Assembly: GCA_002778195.1 (NCBI GenBank)
Contig: PCDI01000009.1
Coordinates: forward strand, 601,701 to 665,700
Direction of reading: 5' to 3'
DNA length: 64,000 nucleotides
Origin: Raffaelea ambrosiae
Lineage: Eukaryota > Ascomycota > Sordariomycetes > Ophiostomatales > Ophiostomataceae
Part shown: positions 35,873-48,400 of the stretch, piece after piece
How the letters are laid out: every line of letters begins with the position of its first letter
Position numbering within the stretch: the first letter of the stretch is position 1
Notes under the pieces: generated by a model
What the model was told of the DNA's origin: nothing
What the model saw: the letters and a program-made list of their open reading frames with translations, nothing else
Database searches by the model: none
Made by a program: the position numbers and the translations under genes

Positions 35873-38143
35873 TTACCAGGCACCACCACCGCCGGAGCTC
35901 CAGATATCGTTGTTGCCGCCATTGTCGCCGCCATTGCCGGCAGCACCCCAGCCACCGTTGTTGGCAGAGCCATCGTTGCCGGCATTTCCATCAGTACCCC
36001 AGGAATCGCCAGCACCGTCACCGGCACCCCAGGCATCATTGCCCGCTTCGCCACCACCCCAGCCGCCTCCACCAGCGTCTCCCATCTGAGAGCCCTCGTA
36101 ATCCGAGTCGGCCTCAAACTTGAGGTTCTCACGCGCTTCTCCCTCCGGTATATACTCCTGAAGGAAATCAGGAATCTCCTGGTCCGTCTCGAGCAGTGTC
36201 CGGGTTAGGACGCTGGCCATGGGCTCGTCGCGGTCGGTGTAGAACGACGTGGCAAGTCCACGATGACCAATGCGCCCGGTACGGCCTGTTCGGTAAAAGT
36301 ATTAGGAAACAGCAGCTCTCATTCATGGTTAAGTAGTGTAAGACGCACCAATTCGATGGACGTATTCCTCAATTCCACCAAAGTCAATGCTGGGAAGGTC
36401 GTAGTTGATGACATGGTTTACATTGTGAACATCGATGCCTCGAGCGGCAACACCAGTGGCGATGAGAATCGGGCATTCGCCGGCGCGGAAAGCACGCATG
36501 GCATCTTCACGCTCCATCTGAGTACGGTCAGCATGGATGGAGGTGCACGGCAGTCCGAGGTTGAACAAGAGATCGTCCAGCTCGTCTGCTGTCTGCTTTC
36601 TATTGACAAAAATGATCGTGCGGCCGGGAGGGATTGAATTGAGCAGCTCGACCACAGCCTTGCGCTTGCTCCCAGGGTCGGTGTACGAAATGACCTGGCG
36701 AATGTTGCCATGGGTGCTGCCGGCACGACCAACGCGGAAATGGATGTGGTCATTGGCAAGGTACTCCTTAGCCAGGTCACGGAGACGCTTGGGGAACGTG
36801 GCCGAGAACATCATGTATTTGATGTTTCCATCTTCCTGGTCTGAACTTTCATATTAGTAGGTCTCTTTTAAGAGTGTAGGATGTGTGCGAGTTTTACTGA
36901 CCTCCACCAGAAAGAATTTTGGTAAGGTCCTCGCCCCAATCATCGTGAAGCATCTCATCAGCCTCGTCGAGGACCATGTACTTGACTCGGCGGAAAGAAA
37001 TGTTCGTAGGCCGATTCATGATATCAATGAGACGTCCGGGGGAGGCAACCAGAAGGTCGCAGCCACGGCTCAGTTGCTCGAGCTGTCCACGAATCGGCCC
37101 GCCTCCGTACACAACGCACGGTCGCAGCATGGTGCGGTAGCAGAACTTGCGAGCCTCATTGAAGATCTGGATTCCAAGCTCCCGGCTAGGAGCCACAATG
37201 ACAACCAAAGGCTCGGCACGAGCAATGGGGTCGATTCCAGGACGGTATGTGGCAGGATTGGGTCGAGGAGCAGCAAGCTTCTTGGCCTTGCCCATAAGGT
37301 TGTTCAGAATTGGAATCAGATAGGCTGCTGTCTTGCCCGAGCCTGCAGCATTGTGAAAAATTGTTAGACATCAGGCACGCATGAGACAGATAACTAGATC
37401 CGGGCAACAAATGTTCTGTGGTCAATAGCATATATAGCTTACCGGTTTGAGCAATTCCCATGACGTCGAAGCCCTGAACAATGGCAGGCACACAATACAT
37501 CTGGATGGGTGTGGGAACCTTGTATCCAGCCAATTCGACGTTGCGGCGCATGACGGGGTGCAGGCCAGCATGGTCAAAGTATTCAATGGGAGAGATGCGA
37601 GTCTCACCCTCCTGGCGAACACTGATTTCTGTAAGTCTGTACACAGACATGTGCATTAGCTGGTGCTCAAAACAACATGGCTCTTGGGAGAATAGTGTAA
37701 ATATGAGGAACAAACGTGGAAAAGTCAATGCCCGTGCCGGCGCGCTTCTCGGGGTCCCCAAAAAGCTCGATTTCCAGCTCTTCGGACTCTGGGCCAATGT
37801 CGCCTTCTTCGCCATTCCATTCATAGACACGGGCATTGTTCGCCCAGTCCCGAGTCTTGAAGGTCTCTTCGGCATTGTAGACCTCATAGTTGTATGGAGT
37901 GCCTTCAACCCAACCGGCCTCCTTGATCTTCTGGCGCTCGGGCTCGAACTCCGGGAAGAGCTCTTTCTTGGTGCCCATGTCCGCACCATGATCCATAATG
38001 GTTGAGCCTACAGCACCTCCTTCGATCATGGAAGCATCTGCCGTAGGGCCGCCGCCATAGGTGTTGTCAGCTGTGGCATGCCCGCCTGGTGCTCCCCATC
38101 CCTGTTGCGGGTTGTCACCCTCACCCCAAGAAGGTGTGGGCAT
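35873..38143 (-). CDS. DEAD-box ATP-dependent RNA helicase, Ded1/Vasa-like
   Basis: Model: complement(join(35873..36285, 36349..36840, 36902..37342, 37443..37636, 37716..38143)), 655 residues. All core motifs are present: Q motif YKVPTPIQ (residues 181-188), Walker A AQTGSGKT (205-212), PSREL, GG, SPGR, DEAD (333-336), SAT, IIFVN, ATGVAARGID and HRIGRTGR (516-523). The two catalytic RecA folds unwind RNA in ATP-dependent steps, for example in translation initiation or mRNP remodelling. The C-terminal ~65 residues are Gly/Asn/Trp/Asp-rich, ending GGGGAW. Introns are 63, 61, 100 and 79 nt. The third falls within Walker A and the first within motif VI. The start at MPTPSWGEGDNP is provisional: an acceptor-like AAG after CTAAC lies just upstream, so a short extra 5' exon is possible. 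Confidence 0.93.
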
Positions 38144-39346
38144 GATAAATGGTGTACTTCCACATGCAAAATTACAAGTTAGTTCGAGTGAGCCAATGGT
38201 AAAAACCAGACCCAATATCCTCTGGGATAGTAAAGCATTTGATATGAGGTGCCAAAGGCATAAACCTTAGGTCGGAAGATGGGCCTACCAATGTCTACAC
38301 TCTTTCGATGTGGGAATGGAAGCCTTGATGCTCCGGGGCTTTCACTGTATTTTGTTAGAGGACCTTTTCTTAGAAGATTGAATTATGATTTAATCGTGCG
38401 GACGTGAAGTGTGAGAAGGTGTCTTGAAGGAACCAGACGCAAATCCGATCTTGAATCCACCAACCGAAGTGTGCATGCATGTTACAGCAAAATCCACAAG
38501 AAACGGGAGATATCAGAATCTATCCCAGTCGAAGGAGGGGGAAGAAGGAGATAAAGTATGGGGTTATTGGGACCCAAAACAAACGCGTAGAGACAAAACA
38601 ACGGAATCCCAGAGTCTTTTGTCGCGTCGAGATCTGAGAGGAAACTGAGGTTGGGAAAACACAAGTCACAACATAGAGAAAGAACCTCATATGGTAAACA
38701 ATTCAGATGAAAAAAATAAGTCGAACTCACCTCGAGGGGTTGCCAGCCGGTTGTCTTGTTGGTTGTTCTCAAACGATGCAACAGTGTTTGCTGTTGTGTT
38801 GCGAAGCAAGGGCAAGACAAAAAAAAAGAAGATAAAAAGAAAAGAGAGAACAGAGAAGAGGAGAGAAGAAAAAACAAACATGGCAAAATTTTCACAAAAC
38901 AAATAAGTAATAGATCTGTCGTTGAGGAAACGGCAGGAAAAGGAAGGAGTAGCTGTAATCGAAAAGGGAAGGAACGACCTGCACCTGAGACACAGAGTGC
39001 AAGCGATGGCAAAATATCGTTGTGTTCAAACGACATTTGCTTTGCCCACATACACAAACAGTAATCAAAGAGAAGCGACCAGAAGAAGAGGATGATAGGT
39101 CGAAACTGCATGAGCCGCATAACATGTCCTCTTTCTTTTTACGAGTGGCTTTCTTCTGCACCATCTTGAATCATATGGGTTGCCCGGTTTCTTTGATACC
39201 TGCTATTTATGTATGGGTATAAGAGGATATGCAAAAATTAAGAACCACCCTTAAAAATTATCACCATGCCCTGTTTCCAAACGCCAATAATGGGAATACA
39301 ATATGTTCTGTTGTGCTATCCATGGTTCGCACAGCTTGTGAAGATG
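38144..39346. other. Intergenic: 5' region of helicase, 3' flank of IPI1
   Basis: 1.2 kb with AG-rich sequence on the plus strand at 38800-38880 (CT-rich leader for the helicase transcript). It may contain an unplaced first exon of the helicase gene. No independent gene was seen. Confidence 0.55.
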
Positions 39347-40591
39347 TTAATTGTCGCCAGATGTTTCATAGTCCTGCATCCCCTTTTGCAGCACATCGTT
39401 CAGCGTAGCCGCCGCTCGTCCCACGGCGCCACCCTCTTTGCGCGCCTCGTCCACACCCTTCACAATGGCTGCGTGCCAGCGCTTTGCAAACACGCGCTGG
39501 CGGTCTTCGCGGTCCGCGTACATCTCGTTATCTTCGTCGCGAGGTTCGCCAAACAGGTTGAGGTGACCAAACGGGTTGGCGGATGTGATTGTGGACGATG
39601 GCAACCTGTAAAGACTGTCCCAGTACGATTGTGGGTCGTAGGGAGCGACACCTTCACGCCGGAGTCCGATCTCGAGAAACTTGGATAGGGCCAAGATCTG
39701 TCGGGCAAAGGACATCTGCTGGGTGCCCGAGGCGGATCGGGACCTTGTCGATGTGGTGGAAGCAAACGACGTTTTGGGGCCCGAGCTCCAACCTGATCCA
39801 GACCTTGAAGCATTGATGCTGCTGCCACCAGAAAGTGGTGCTGCAGGTGCCCAGCCCATCATGGCACCAAAGCCGTTGAGGGTCTTCAACCAGCCGCCTG
39901 GGCAGGCAACGAGCTCATCGCCGGCGACATCCAAGAGCCACTCGAGGGCGCCGAGGGCGTCGTCGCGCACGGCAGACGAAAGGTGTGTGATACCGGCGCG
40001 GACATAGAGCAAAATCTTGCCAGCCAAGGGGCGGACCTCAGTCGCAGGCAGGGCGCGGAACAGCTTGAGCAGGTTGGCGCGCACAGGGCCGGATGGGTCA
40101 GAGACGAGCGACAAGAGCTTGTTCAAGAGGGTGACAGTGCCAACGGGATTGGCTCCGCCACTGCCAGCCAGATGGCTGGCTAGGAAGGCCAGGGCATCGC
40201 GGCGCTGGTTGTCTGACCGGGATGTCGCTGCCAAAGACAGGTTGTGGCGGAACTGAACGGCAAGTTCTGGGGCAGTCTCGGACAAAGACTGTTGGTTGAC
40301 GACAATGGCTGTGAGTTGTCAGAGAGACCGTCCCTGGGAGGACTATGAATGTTTCTGGATCGTACCTTTTGAACGGAAGCTTGTGTCTGTGAAATTGTCA
40401 GGCTTTGCTTTGGCTTTGCCGACCTTCAGCTTGGGTTTCTGCGAAAGGTCAGTTCACGAAAAAAAAAAAAAAAAGTAGTCTTTGCTGACGGGTCCCAGCC
40501 GATGGCATCCCCCACGGCTCGTAATGCGACGGCCGCTACATACCTGGAAGTCCTTTTGCTTCTCCTTCTTCTTGCGCGTGCTGGACCCCAT
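39347..40591 (-). CDS. ipi1: IPI1-like component of the Rix1 complex (pre-60S rRNA processing)
   Basis: Model: complement(join(39347..40308, 40366..40438, 40544..40591)), 360 residues. The N-terminus MGSSTRKKKEKQKDFQ, then KPKLKVGKAKAK and the stretch VVNQQSL, is characteristic of Ipi1/TEX10-family proteins. It is followed by HEAT-like helices (LLNKLLSLVSDPSGPVRANL, AVRDDALGALEWLL). Ipi1 acts with Rix1/Ipi3 and the AAA ATPase Rea1 on nucleoplasmic pre-60S particles to process ITS2. Introns are 105 and 57 nt with donors GTATGT and GTACGA. Residues about 195-230 are a Ser/Arg/Thr-rich linker. It shares a short divergent promoter with the dynein light chain gene. Confidence 0.9.
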
Positions 40592-40901
40592 GTTGCTGGC
40601 AGCATTGTCTATGACCAATGCGTGGTCGGAAGAAGAAATGCTACTTCCTGGACGGTGACGTTCTTGGGAACTTGGGACTTTTTGGCGGTCGCGCCAGGCA
40701 GAATCACGGACCGTTCAAAGCGGCGGGGATATGGTCCTCATAGCTGTCCCCACAGTCGCGCTCCTGGCCTGAGCTTGTGCCAGAGCATAATCATGAAGCA
40801 GCGGTCTGGTTCGCAATCTTTTTGGGTTTTTACTTTTTGAATTTGCTCCAGGGCCCTCGTTACAGGAAAGAGCAGGTGTGCAAAGCTCCGCAACCGCAAA
40901 T
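40592..40901. promoter_or_regulatory. Bidirectional promoter between IPI1 and roadblock gene
   Basis: Only 310 bp separate the two opposite start codons, so both 5' UTRs and promoters must fit here. GGCGGTCGCG/CAAAGCGGCGGGG-type GC elements lie at about 40685-40730. No TATA element is obvious. Confidence 0.65.
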
Positions 40902-41568
40902 ATGGCGACAGAACTGTCGGTGAGTACTTTGGGCTGGCTGGGCATGGCTGAACTATTGCACCCCCTCCCGACACCGAGCTTGCAGACATGGCTAACCTTT
41001 GCACTGATGCACCCCGCCAGGCAGGTGCCAACAGCAGCGATGTGTTCGGCGAGACGCTGGGTCGACTCTCGAAAAAGGCCGGTGTAAAAGCCACGATCTT
41101 GCTCGACAGGACGTCCGGAGCGATCCTGAAGATGGAAGGGCAGATCTCGTCTATTCGAACAAGCTTGGGGAGCAAGAGCAGCAGCCTCACAAGCACGAGC
41201 ACGAGCACGCAGACCGACACATTGGCCGCCGGCGGCGGGTCGTTGCCAGGAGATGCCTCTGGTGGCAATGACGTCACTCCGACCGACGAAGCGAAGGGGG
41301 CACGCGAGCTGGCCGGGCTGGTATGGAACTTCGTCAAGACCTCAGGCGACCTGGTGGATGCAATCGACACCGAGGTATGTACGAAACACCAGGAATAGGT
41401 GGCTGTTATCTCTACGAGTGGGACGTTCGCTGATTATTGGCTTGATTTTTTTTGCTGCGACAGGACGAACTGAAGCTGCTGCGACTACGGACAAAGAAAC
41501 AAGAGCTTGTGATCGTGCCAGACCCAAAATACCTGCTGATTGTGGTCCACGACACGCCACCAGCATGA
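40902..41568 (+). CDS. Roadblock/LC7-domain dynein light chain
   Basis: Model: join(40902..40919, 41021..41374, 41464..41568), 158 residues. The first exon encodes only MATELS (18 nt). Introns are 101 and 89 nt with donors GTGAGT and GTATGT. The second intron ends in a T-run plus GCGACAG. The roadblock fold is seen in ETLGRLSKKAGVKATILLDR, SGAILKMEGQI, ELAGLVWNFVKTSGDLVDAI and LVIVPDPKYLLIVVHD. Family members dimerise and bind the dynein intermediate chain. A Ser/Thr/Gly-rich insert (about residues 55-95) separates strand 2 from the central helix, making it longer than the ~100-residue animal proteins. All exon junctions are phase 0. Confidence 0.92.
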
Positions 41569-44500
41569 CGTGGGAGGGCCACGGGGAAACGACCAGCGGG
41601 GTGTGGGAGGAGGAGAGGGAGGTCAAGACAGAGAGGAAGGTGTCCAGGAAGAGCTGAGTAGGGCAGACACGAACACAAATGGAGGATGCGCAAAGGAGCT
41701 GCGGGACCACACTTTGCGTCGCTTTGAGAAGGTTGTGGCTGCATGGCATAACAGCGGTGCTTTTCTGCTCCCAAGGTGAGCACACAAGAACCGAAGAGCA
41801 CAGGAGGAGCTGGGGAAAACGAGCAAAGAGTGAGAACCACTGGAAACAGAAGGGCGTGCGTGGCACTGCACTTTGCGGCCGCAGCGAATAGGGAGACCCC
41901 CAGACGTGGGAGGGAGTAGAGGGTACGGGAACTGGGAAGACAAGAGTTGCGTTCGGGATGCGACCTCAGCAACGGCCTGCCGAATCGACGTCTTAAGACG
42001 GGAAACATATACCCCTTATTCGAACCCCCCCACACACGCCAGTCTTATCGCGCCTGCAATGTCTTACATCTTACATACGTACTTGTTCGCGTCTTACATG
42101 TGTCTTACATGTATGCGCATGCATAGTATATTTCTAATTTTCTTTTCAACTAACTACAGTAGCCGTGAGGGTCTGCCATGCCGGGACGACGAGAACGGAG
42201 GGAGAAATTCGAAGAGGGTTATAAAAAAAGAACCACTTTGGTCTGACAGGCACGAATTACGAGTACACACACTCCGTCTCCACATACGATGCAGCAGCCA
42301 CTACGAAGAAATGTGCAACACTGGCGTCCTGTCTGGCTCTTCTCCCAGTAGCTCACCGCAGATCGCTCCGATTGCACACCTCGACAGGGTCCTCTCGAAA
42401 TGCTGGCCTGTTTCCCTTTTAGTAAAACGAAGCCTCGTGTTTTGAGAATGGAAGGCTAGACGGGGAAACAAAACACAAGAGGAAACAGAGAAGAGACACA
42501 AAATCCTTTGCCCCCAAACTCGATCTCTTCCCCCCTCAATTGTTCCCTTCATTTCGTTTAAAAAAGGCTTCGCCGGGTGAATCGACAGAGTACGAGTACA
42601 TGCATCCCGCAGGGGATGTTTCTTCGCCGGCAGTCACTTTTGTGTGGGAGGGAAGGGCCGCCGCAGAAGGAAGTATTTTATCTCGCATTGCATCAAAGAC
42701 ATCGAAGACCCTAGGCAGGGCGATTAAAGAAAAAGCAAAACCTGAAACAGGCCAGCCCACACACTGCTGCGGCAGCCATGACCCGTTCCGCTTTGCCGCA
42801 TTGCAACTCTGGCTGCCTCTTTTCGCAATGCTCTGCCTCAGGTGGCCTACGAGGGTGTCCCGCGTGTATCACGGAGTATCTTGCACCGTACGGTCTATTC
42901 GTATTATTCCTTCATCCGGGGCGCAGGATTGCTGCTAGTGTTTGCATGCTACAGTGGCAGATTTTTGGCAGCTACTATGTACATTGCGGTGTTAGTGTTA
43001 GTGTAGATACGCGATCTAAAAATTGATGCCGTGAAATCCCCCCCCTTCCTTACCCCCTGCGAATGGGTCTACGAGCAGGATACAGGGAACAAGTTACGGA
43101 ATTACTTGTTTCCCTCTTTGTTTGTGGGCACAAGACAATCGCAATCTCAAAAAGGGAGCACCCCCTGAACACATAAAACGCAGAAGCCCACCGAGAGATG
43201 GTTTGGCTTGGCTTCTAGATGCTCGTTTTTTTTCTTCTTCGTAGTACGAGCACTCGTACATACTCGTACTAGCACATTACGCGGTACTTTTGATCTTCCC
43301 CAGCCGGCAGGGGCTGTTCCAGAATCCTGACAGAAAGCGACCAGCGAGCCCTTGACGAGCTGAGCCACTGGAGTCTGAACCAGGCCATGAAAGGCCCGAA
43401 GGAGCTTGTAGGAAGGGTTCTAATGCTCGATGAGGTGCTGTGAAGAGCGTCGGTTCTCCAACTGCCATGGGCCCGTAGTTATCCCTCTCCGCTCTCCCTG
43501 GCCGGCCCCTGGTCGCCGCCCTTTCCACCCCCCTGTCCCATTGTAAACCCTGCTACCACGAGAGTCTGCGTGAGGTCACAAGGTCCCGCGCCATATTTTG
43601 CGGCCTATTCTGCCATTCTGCCACTTTTTGTACGATCTCAGTTCTCCTTGTATTCTTACTGTGTAGAGCTGACACCCGGCTTCAGGGATACTCCAGATAC
43701 TTTGGTGTGTAGCTTTGCATGTAAAGACCACCTCCCCAGCTTTTTTCCGCCCCCATGGCAAGGCCTCCAGTGTGCGAACTGTCTGTGGCAATACTACAAG
43801 TACTATGTATGTAAGAGACCATGGGAACACCCTGCATGCCCGTACGGCCTGCATATGCACAGGCCACAAAGTACAGCTCCTAGGCACATCCTTGACCGGG
43901 GTAAGGGTCTTGTCTACGAGTACAGGCCACACAGCCGCGTTGGGCAGCAGACGCCAGAAAAGAGTTGGGTCTGTGAATGGTTGTGCATATTTTGTTTTAC
44001 ATGCACGAGTACGATATGTACGTGCTTTTCGCGTATGCGCCTGCCCCTTCCCCCCCTTTTGGTCCGTGTCTGTCTTCTGTCTCGGGCCTCGTTCTCCCCT
44101 CACCCTTCCCACCCTCCCACCCAACTATTGATCCTCTTTCCGCCTCTTTCCGTCTCGGCCAGGGTTCAAACGATCAGACAAGCAAAAGGAACGAACAGGT
44201 GGGCCGCACCCAGAGAACATTTTGGTTTTCAGCTTTGGGCACCCTATGGTGCTGTACATAGTGAGATGGCTGGAGGGGGAACCATGCAGGGCTGGTCTCC
44301 TACAACTGGTCTCCGACAACATGTAAGCTGGACCATGGTGCAGGTAGGATGCAAGAAACCCGTCCACTGGGTCTTGACCTGAAACACGTCCCTCTATTTT
44401 CCTTGTCACAAACACCCTCACACAATGTCAGACGCAATGCATAGTGGGATGGCAGCCCCGGGTCGTGCTGCCTGGTCGCCCCTTGGGACGAAAAGGAACA

Positions 44501-45411
44501 GCCTGGGTATGACATAAATGAAGACGTAGCAGAAAGTCTGATATGGAGCTTTGGCCACGGTGATTAAAGGAGCAGGAGGACGCGGCTGGTATACGTAGTA
44601 GACGATGTGATGGGAGGGAATCTCTGTGTCTTCTTCCGGCCCTCAGCTTCGAATGGCAACTGAATATTATCTTGGGGCTGATGTGCATGGTCTTAGCCGT
44701 CCCCGAGATGTAAATAGAATTGGACAAGCTGCCGGGGGAGGGTGTGAAGCTCCCTCGGAAGGTTTAAGTTATTCCAGATTGCATCCTTCTCGAACGACAC
44801 ACCATCCCCCCCCCCCCCCCCCCTCCTCCGTTCCCCCCATCGAAGTTGACGCAAATCGTCGCCCCTCCCAAACCCCATACGTCTGTGTATACTTAGTACG
44901 GGGAAGTCCCATTGGGTTGCACTGCGCTCCCGTGTCTGGATTCTCGAGTCATTCTCTCCTTCTCGCTATCTATTTGCCCTGCCCTGGCCTACCTTGCCTT
45001 CGAGAGAACTTCTTCTCGTTTCGGATTTATTTCCATTTCGTCTCCATCCTCCCGCTGATTGTGGATGTTACAAGGTATATATCTTGGGTGGGCGAGACTA
45101 CTTGCAAAAATAAAGAGGAAAAATAGCCCCGATATATCCTCGACGTCCGCTGTTTCCTATTCCGTCCAGAAAGTTTCGTTTCTCTTCGAGCGGAGTAAGA
45201 ATACGACCAAAGGAAGCTTTTGGATCTGAGCTGGCCACGCGTCTCGATTCTTTGCTCATCAACCGTTTCTGTCTCATAGTGTCCCAGTGTGTGCTGAGCC
45301 AATGAAGGTGGTCACAGACAGAGGCACGAAAAGGGTCGGCATGTTGTGAGAAGGGCACTGCAGTAGTCCTGGAAAAGATCGGTTTCGTCGCCCAACTTAC
45401 AAAGACGAGAG
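41569..45411. other. Intergenic, no gene seen (3.8 kb)
   Basis: It separates the roadblock gene and the large unknown gene, both on the plus strand. The longest frame (43570-44382, +, 270 codons) begins with GTG and is rich in Cys/Trp/His without any domain. It also has the repeated words TACGAGTA/ACTATGTA seen elsewhere in gene-poor parts. The last kilobase probably holds the promoter and leader of the next gene. Confidence 0.55.
44806..44823. repeat. C homopolymer of 18
   Basis: Unbroken C run about 590 bp upstream of the large unknown gene. G/C homopolymers of this length are prone to length errors. Confidence 0.85.
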
Positions 45412-48400
45412 ATGCCTTCTCTGCACATCCTGAAGCGCTCGGGTCGCGAGCCCAACTCCAGCCCGTGGTCGCCACGGCCACAAACGCGCGGCAATGCAGG
45501 AGGATCGCCACAAACAGAGCCTGGCCACCATCACGACAATGATCAGCATGATGACGAACGCAGTCACGATCGTGGCCACGGCCTCTGCATCGACTTCACC
45601 AGCGGGACCGACACGATTGCGCTGGCCACAACGTCGCCTCTGTCGCCTTCCTCGCCCTCGTCATCCTCGCCGACGTCGCCACCGCCAACCAAGCGCGAGC
45701 GACGAGACTCGAAGCGAGATCTGCTGCACGGCCTCATCAGCCGGTCCATCCGGCGCCCCAGCCGTTCCTTGACGGCAAACCCTTTGGCCGGGCAGAGAAG
45801 CCCTGTCCTTGGGCACGATGGCAGGTCGCCTACTCTGCCAGCGAGTCCGCCGACCAGCCAGCCGACCAGCCAGCCGAACAAGCTGCAGAAGCCGCACAGA
45901 CAGCATTCGGGCCCGGCCCAGACCGGCCAGAGTCCGGATGAGCACCAGGGTCAAAGAGAGAGACACATCCAGAGCCAGGACCGAGACCAAGCCCAGGGCC
46001 GGGGTCAAAAGCAACACCAGAAACTCCAGTCGCCACCACCGACGACGCGAAACCATCGTCGAGGCAAATCGTCAGTGACGACAGCAGCCACGGCGGCCAC
46101 GGGACTCTCGGCGTTTTCGGCTGCCACCAGCACCACGGTAAGAGAGCTAGACAAGACCTGCAGTCTGCAGTCTGCAGCCTGCTTTTATTCCTCGTCTGTT
46201 TGGATTTTTTTGTTTGTTTGTGTCCTTATTACCTGTTCATGCAACCCTCGCGTGCTTACACACTTGCATCAGCACATGCACCTGCATATCGCCCCCTGAG
46301 ATCATCCCGCCCCATGACTGCCCATTCTTTTTATTTTTTGTCAGTGGCCCGCCACACGTGCAGGGAGCTGTGGCTAAGGCGTCCATTGTTGGCTTCGAGT
46401 TGCTGGCACACAATGCATGCACATTAGTTGCACACTATTGCACCTTCCCCTCTTATTCCTCCCGCATTTTCCTGTGTCAGGAACTTTCCGTTGTCTGGCG
46501 CAGCCAGCGCCTGCCCCTCGGACTGCGACAGTTCTCGGACTGGAGCTTGTGCTTCCTCTGCTTCATATTCCCTCGCTGTCAACATCGGTGCATCTGTCGT
46601 TGTGGTTTTGGCCTGTCATTGCCTGTTTCCCCGCTGGGCATCTCCTGTCGTGCCCCAGCGAGTAAAATTTGTACCTGGCCGCGTGATCCGGGATCGTATG
46701 AGCCGAGAATTGGAGGAATCAGGAAGGAGGGGGATCAGTCGCGCCTGCCTCGTTTGCTCTCCCTTTTCCCCGTGCCACCTTCTAGCCCTTTCACCTGCTG
46801 CGTTTCTGTGTGGCCTTTTTCTCCAGGGGAGGGCCTAGTTATTAGTTCCATTGTTCTCCAGCTTCAACTCCACGGCATGAGTCTTTTTCGGTGGTGCTTC
46901 TACCTCTGGCTGCTTCGCCTTTCACCCTCTTACACACACTTTCTGTCCTTCGACCCAGCTCTCGCGTCCTTTGTCGGTGGCTCTTACAAAGCGACCTGTA
47001 CATAGACACTAATAACGCGCGGCGCCCATTTTTTCACTGTTGCTAATACCACACTGCTATTCCAGCAGGATTCTTCCACTACACAAGCTCGACGAGATCC
47101 CAACACGACGCCGCTGCTGTCCTCGCCGTCGCGATCCGGCCTCGTCGTCAATACCAACAAGCCATTGCCCTCTCCGCCGCTCCCAGGGAGCGAATTGGAC
47201 CTTGGCCCGCCTGCCAAACCTGTCTTGAAGCTCACCCGCATCATGGCTTCGCTCAGCGATGACGACATTGAGAAGCTCTTCTCGGGCGCCCCGCAGTACT
47301 ATGCGCGCTCCGAGGGCCATTTCACCGGCGCACCGCACCCCAGCGTCGCCTACCCCTGGGATGAGTCGCTCCAGATCCGTGACCTGACCGACCATATCCA
47401 GATCGAGGACAAGGCCTGGGGCGTTGTCACCGCCTGGCCGCACATCACCCGGCGCCCGGGGAGCAGCAGCAGCAACAGCAACAGCATCAATAACACCCAC
47501 AAGGAGGCTGCTGGTGATCCAGCAGCGGAACCCACCCCCGCTTTCAAGAAGCGCGGGCATTATTTCCCGCGATGCCGTGAACGGCCCAGTATGCTGAGCA
47601 TGCAGGGTCTCGAAAAGGGCACAATCGGATACGAGGCCGCTCTGGAGCTGTCCGTGTCGGATGCGCTCCAGGAAGAGCAGTATGGCTTCGACAGCCTCGG
47701 CGCGCGGCCCCAGGCCATCCAGGATGCGCGCCGCAACCTGCTGGACCCCCAGGTGGTAGCAGCGTCCAAAGTGGCAGTCCGCCCCCCGACTTCCAATGCC
47801 TCCAAGCCGGACGGCGCTAGCTCGGACGAGGAAACGTCCAACGGCGGCGTCAATTCCGTCGGCGAGTCACAGATCCTGGAGGAGCTCATCAAGAATGGCC
47901 GTCGCTATGCGGACGGCAGCTTCTATGACGAGAAGCAGAGCAAGGAGTTCTACGACGAGCTCTTCCACCACATTTTACGGCCGCCCAAGAGGAAGGCCTC
48001 CGTGCACCGTCGCTCTGCTAGCAGCAGCAGCAGCAGCGGTTCCGGCACCGACACTATCGGCAGCCTGACCTCGCAGATCGAGGCTCTGCTCGACGTCCTG
48101 GCCACGCCCAACGTCTGGATTGACTTCTCCCACGTGGAATGGCGCCTTCGGGTCGGCCAGATTCTGTGGACCTCGACACCCGAAGATGACTTTGACGACG
48201 GTGTGCGGCACTCGCAGGATGGCCAGGCAGCCACCGTCGACGAGCGCTACACTGAACGGTACTGGCTCCTCCTGCAGATTCTGCTTTCTACGGAGCTGCT
48301 ACTGCGTCTGGACGCCATCACGGACGGCGATGAGATTGGCCTCGAATTCGTCCACCCCACCTTGGTCCACCGCTTTGAGAAGGAAGCCAACCAGGCTGTG

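Noticed and set aside
43570..44382. 270-codon plus-strand open frame
   Set aside because: It begins with GTG, is very rich in Cys, Trp, His and Pro, has no domain and lies in sequence with intergenic repeat words. Treated as chance.
46428..46838. Open frame within the long first intron of the large gene as an extra exon
   Set aside because: Flanking splice signals give no clearly better phase-consistent model, and composition is Cys/Ser-rich. Left as a possibility in the findings.
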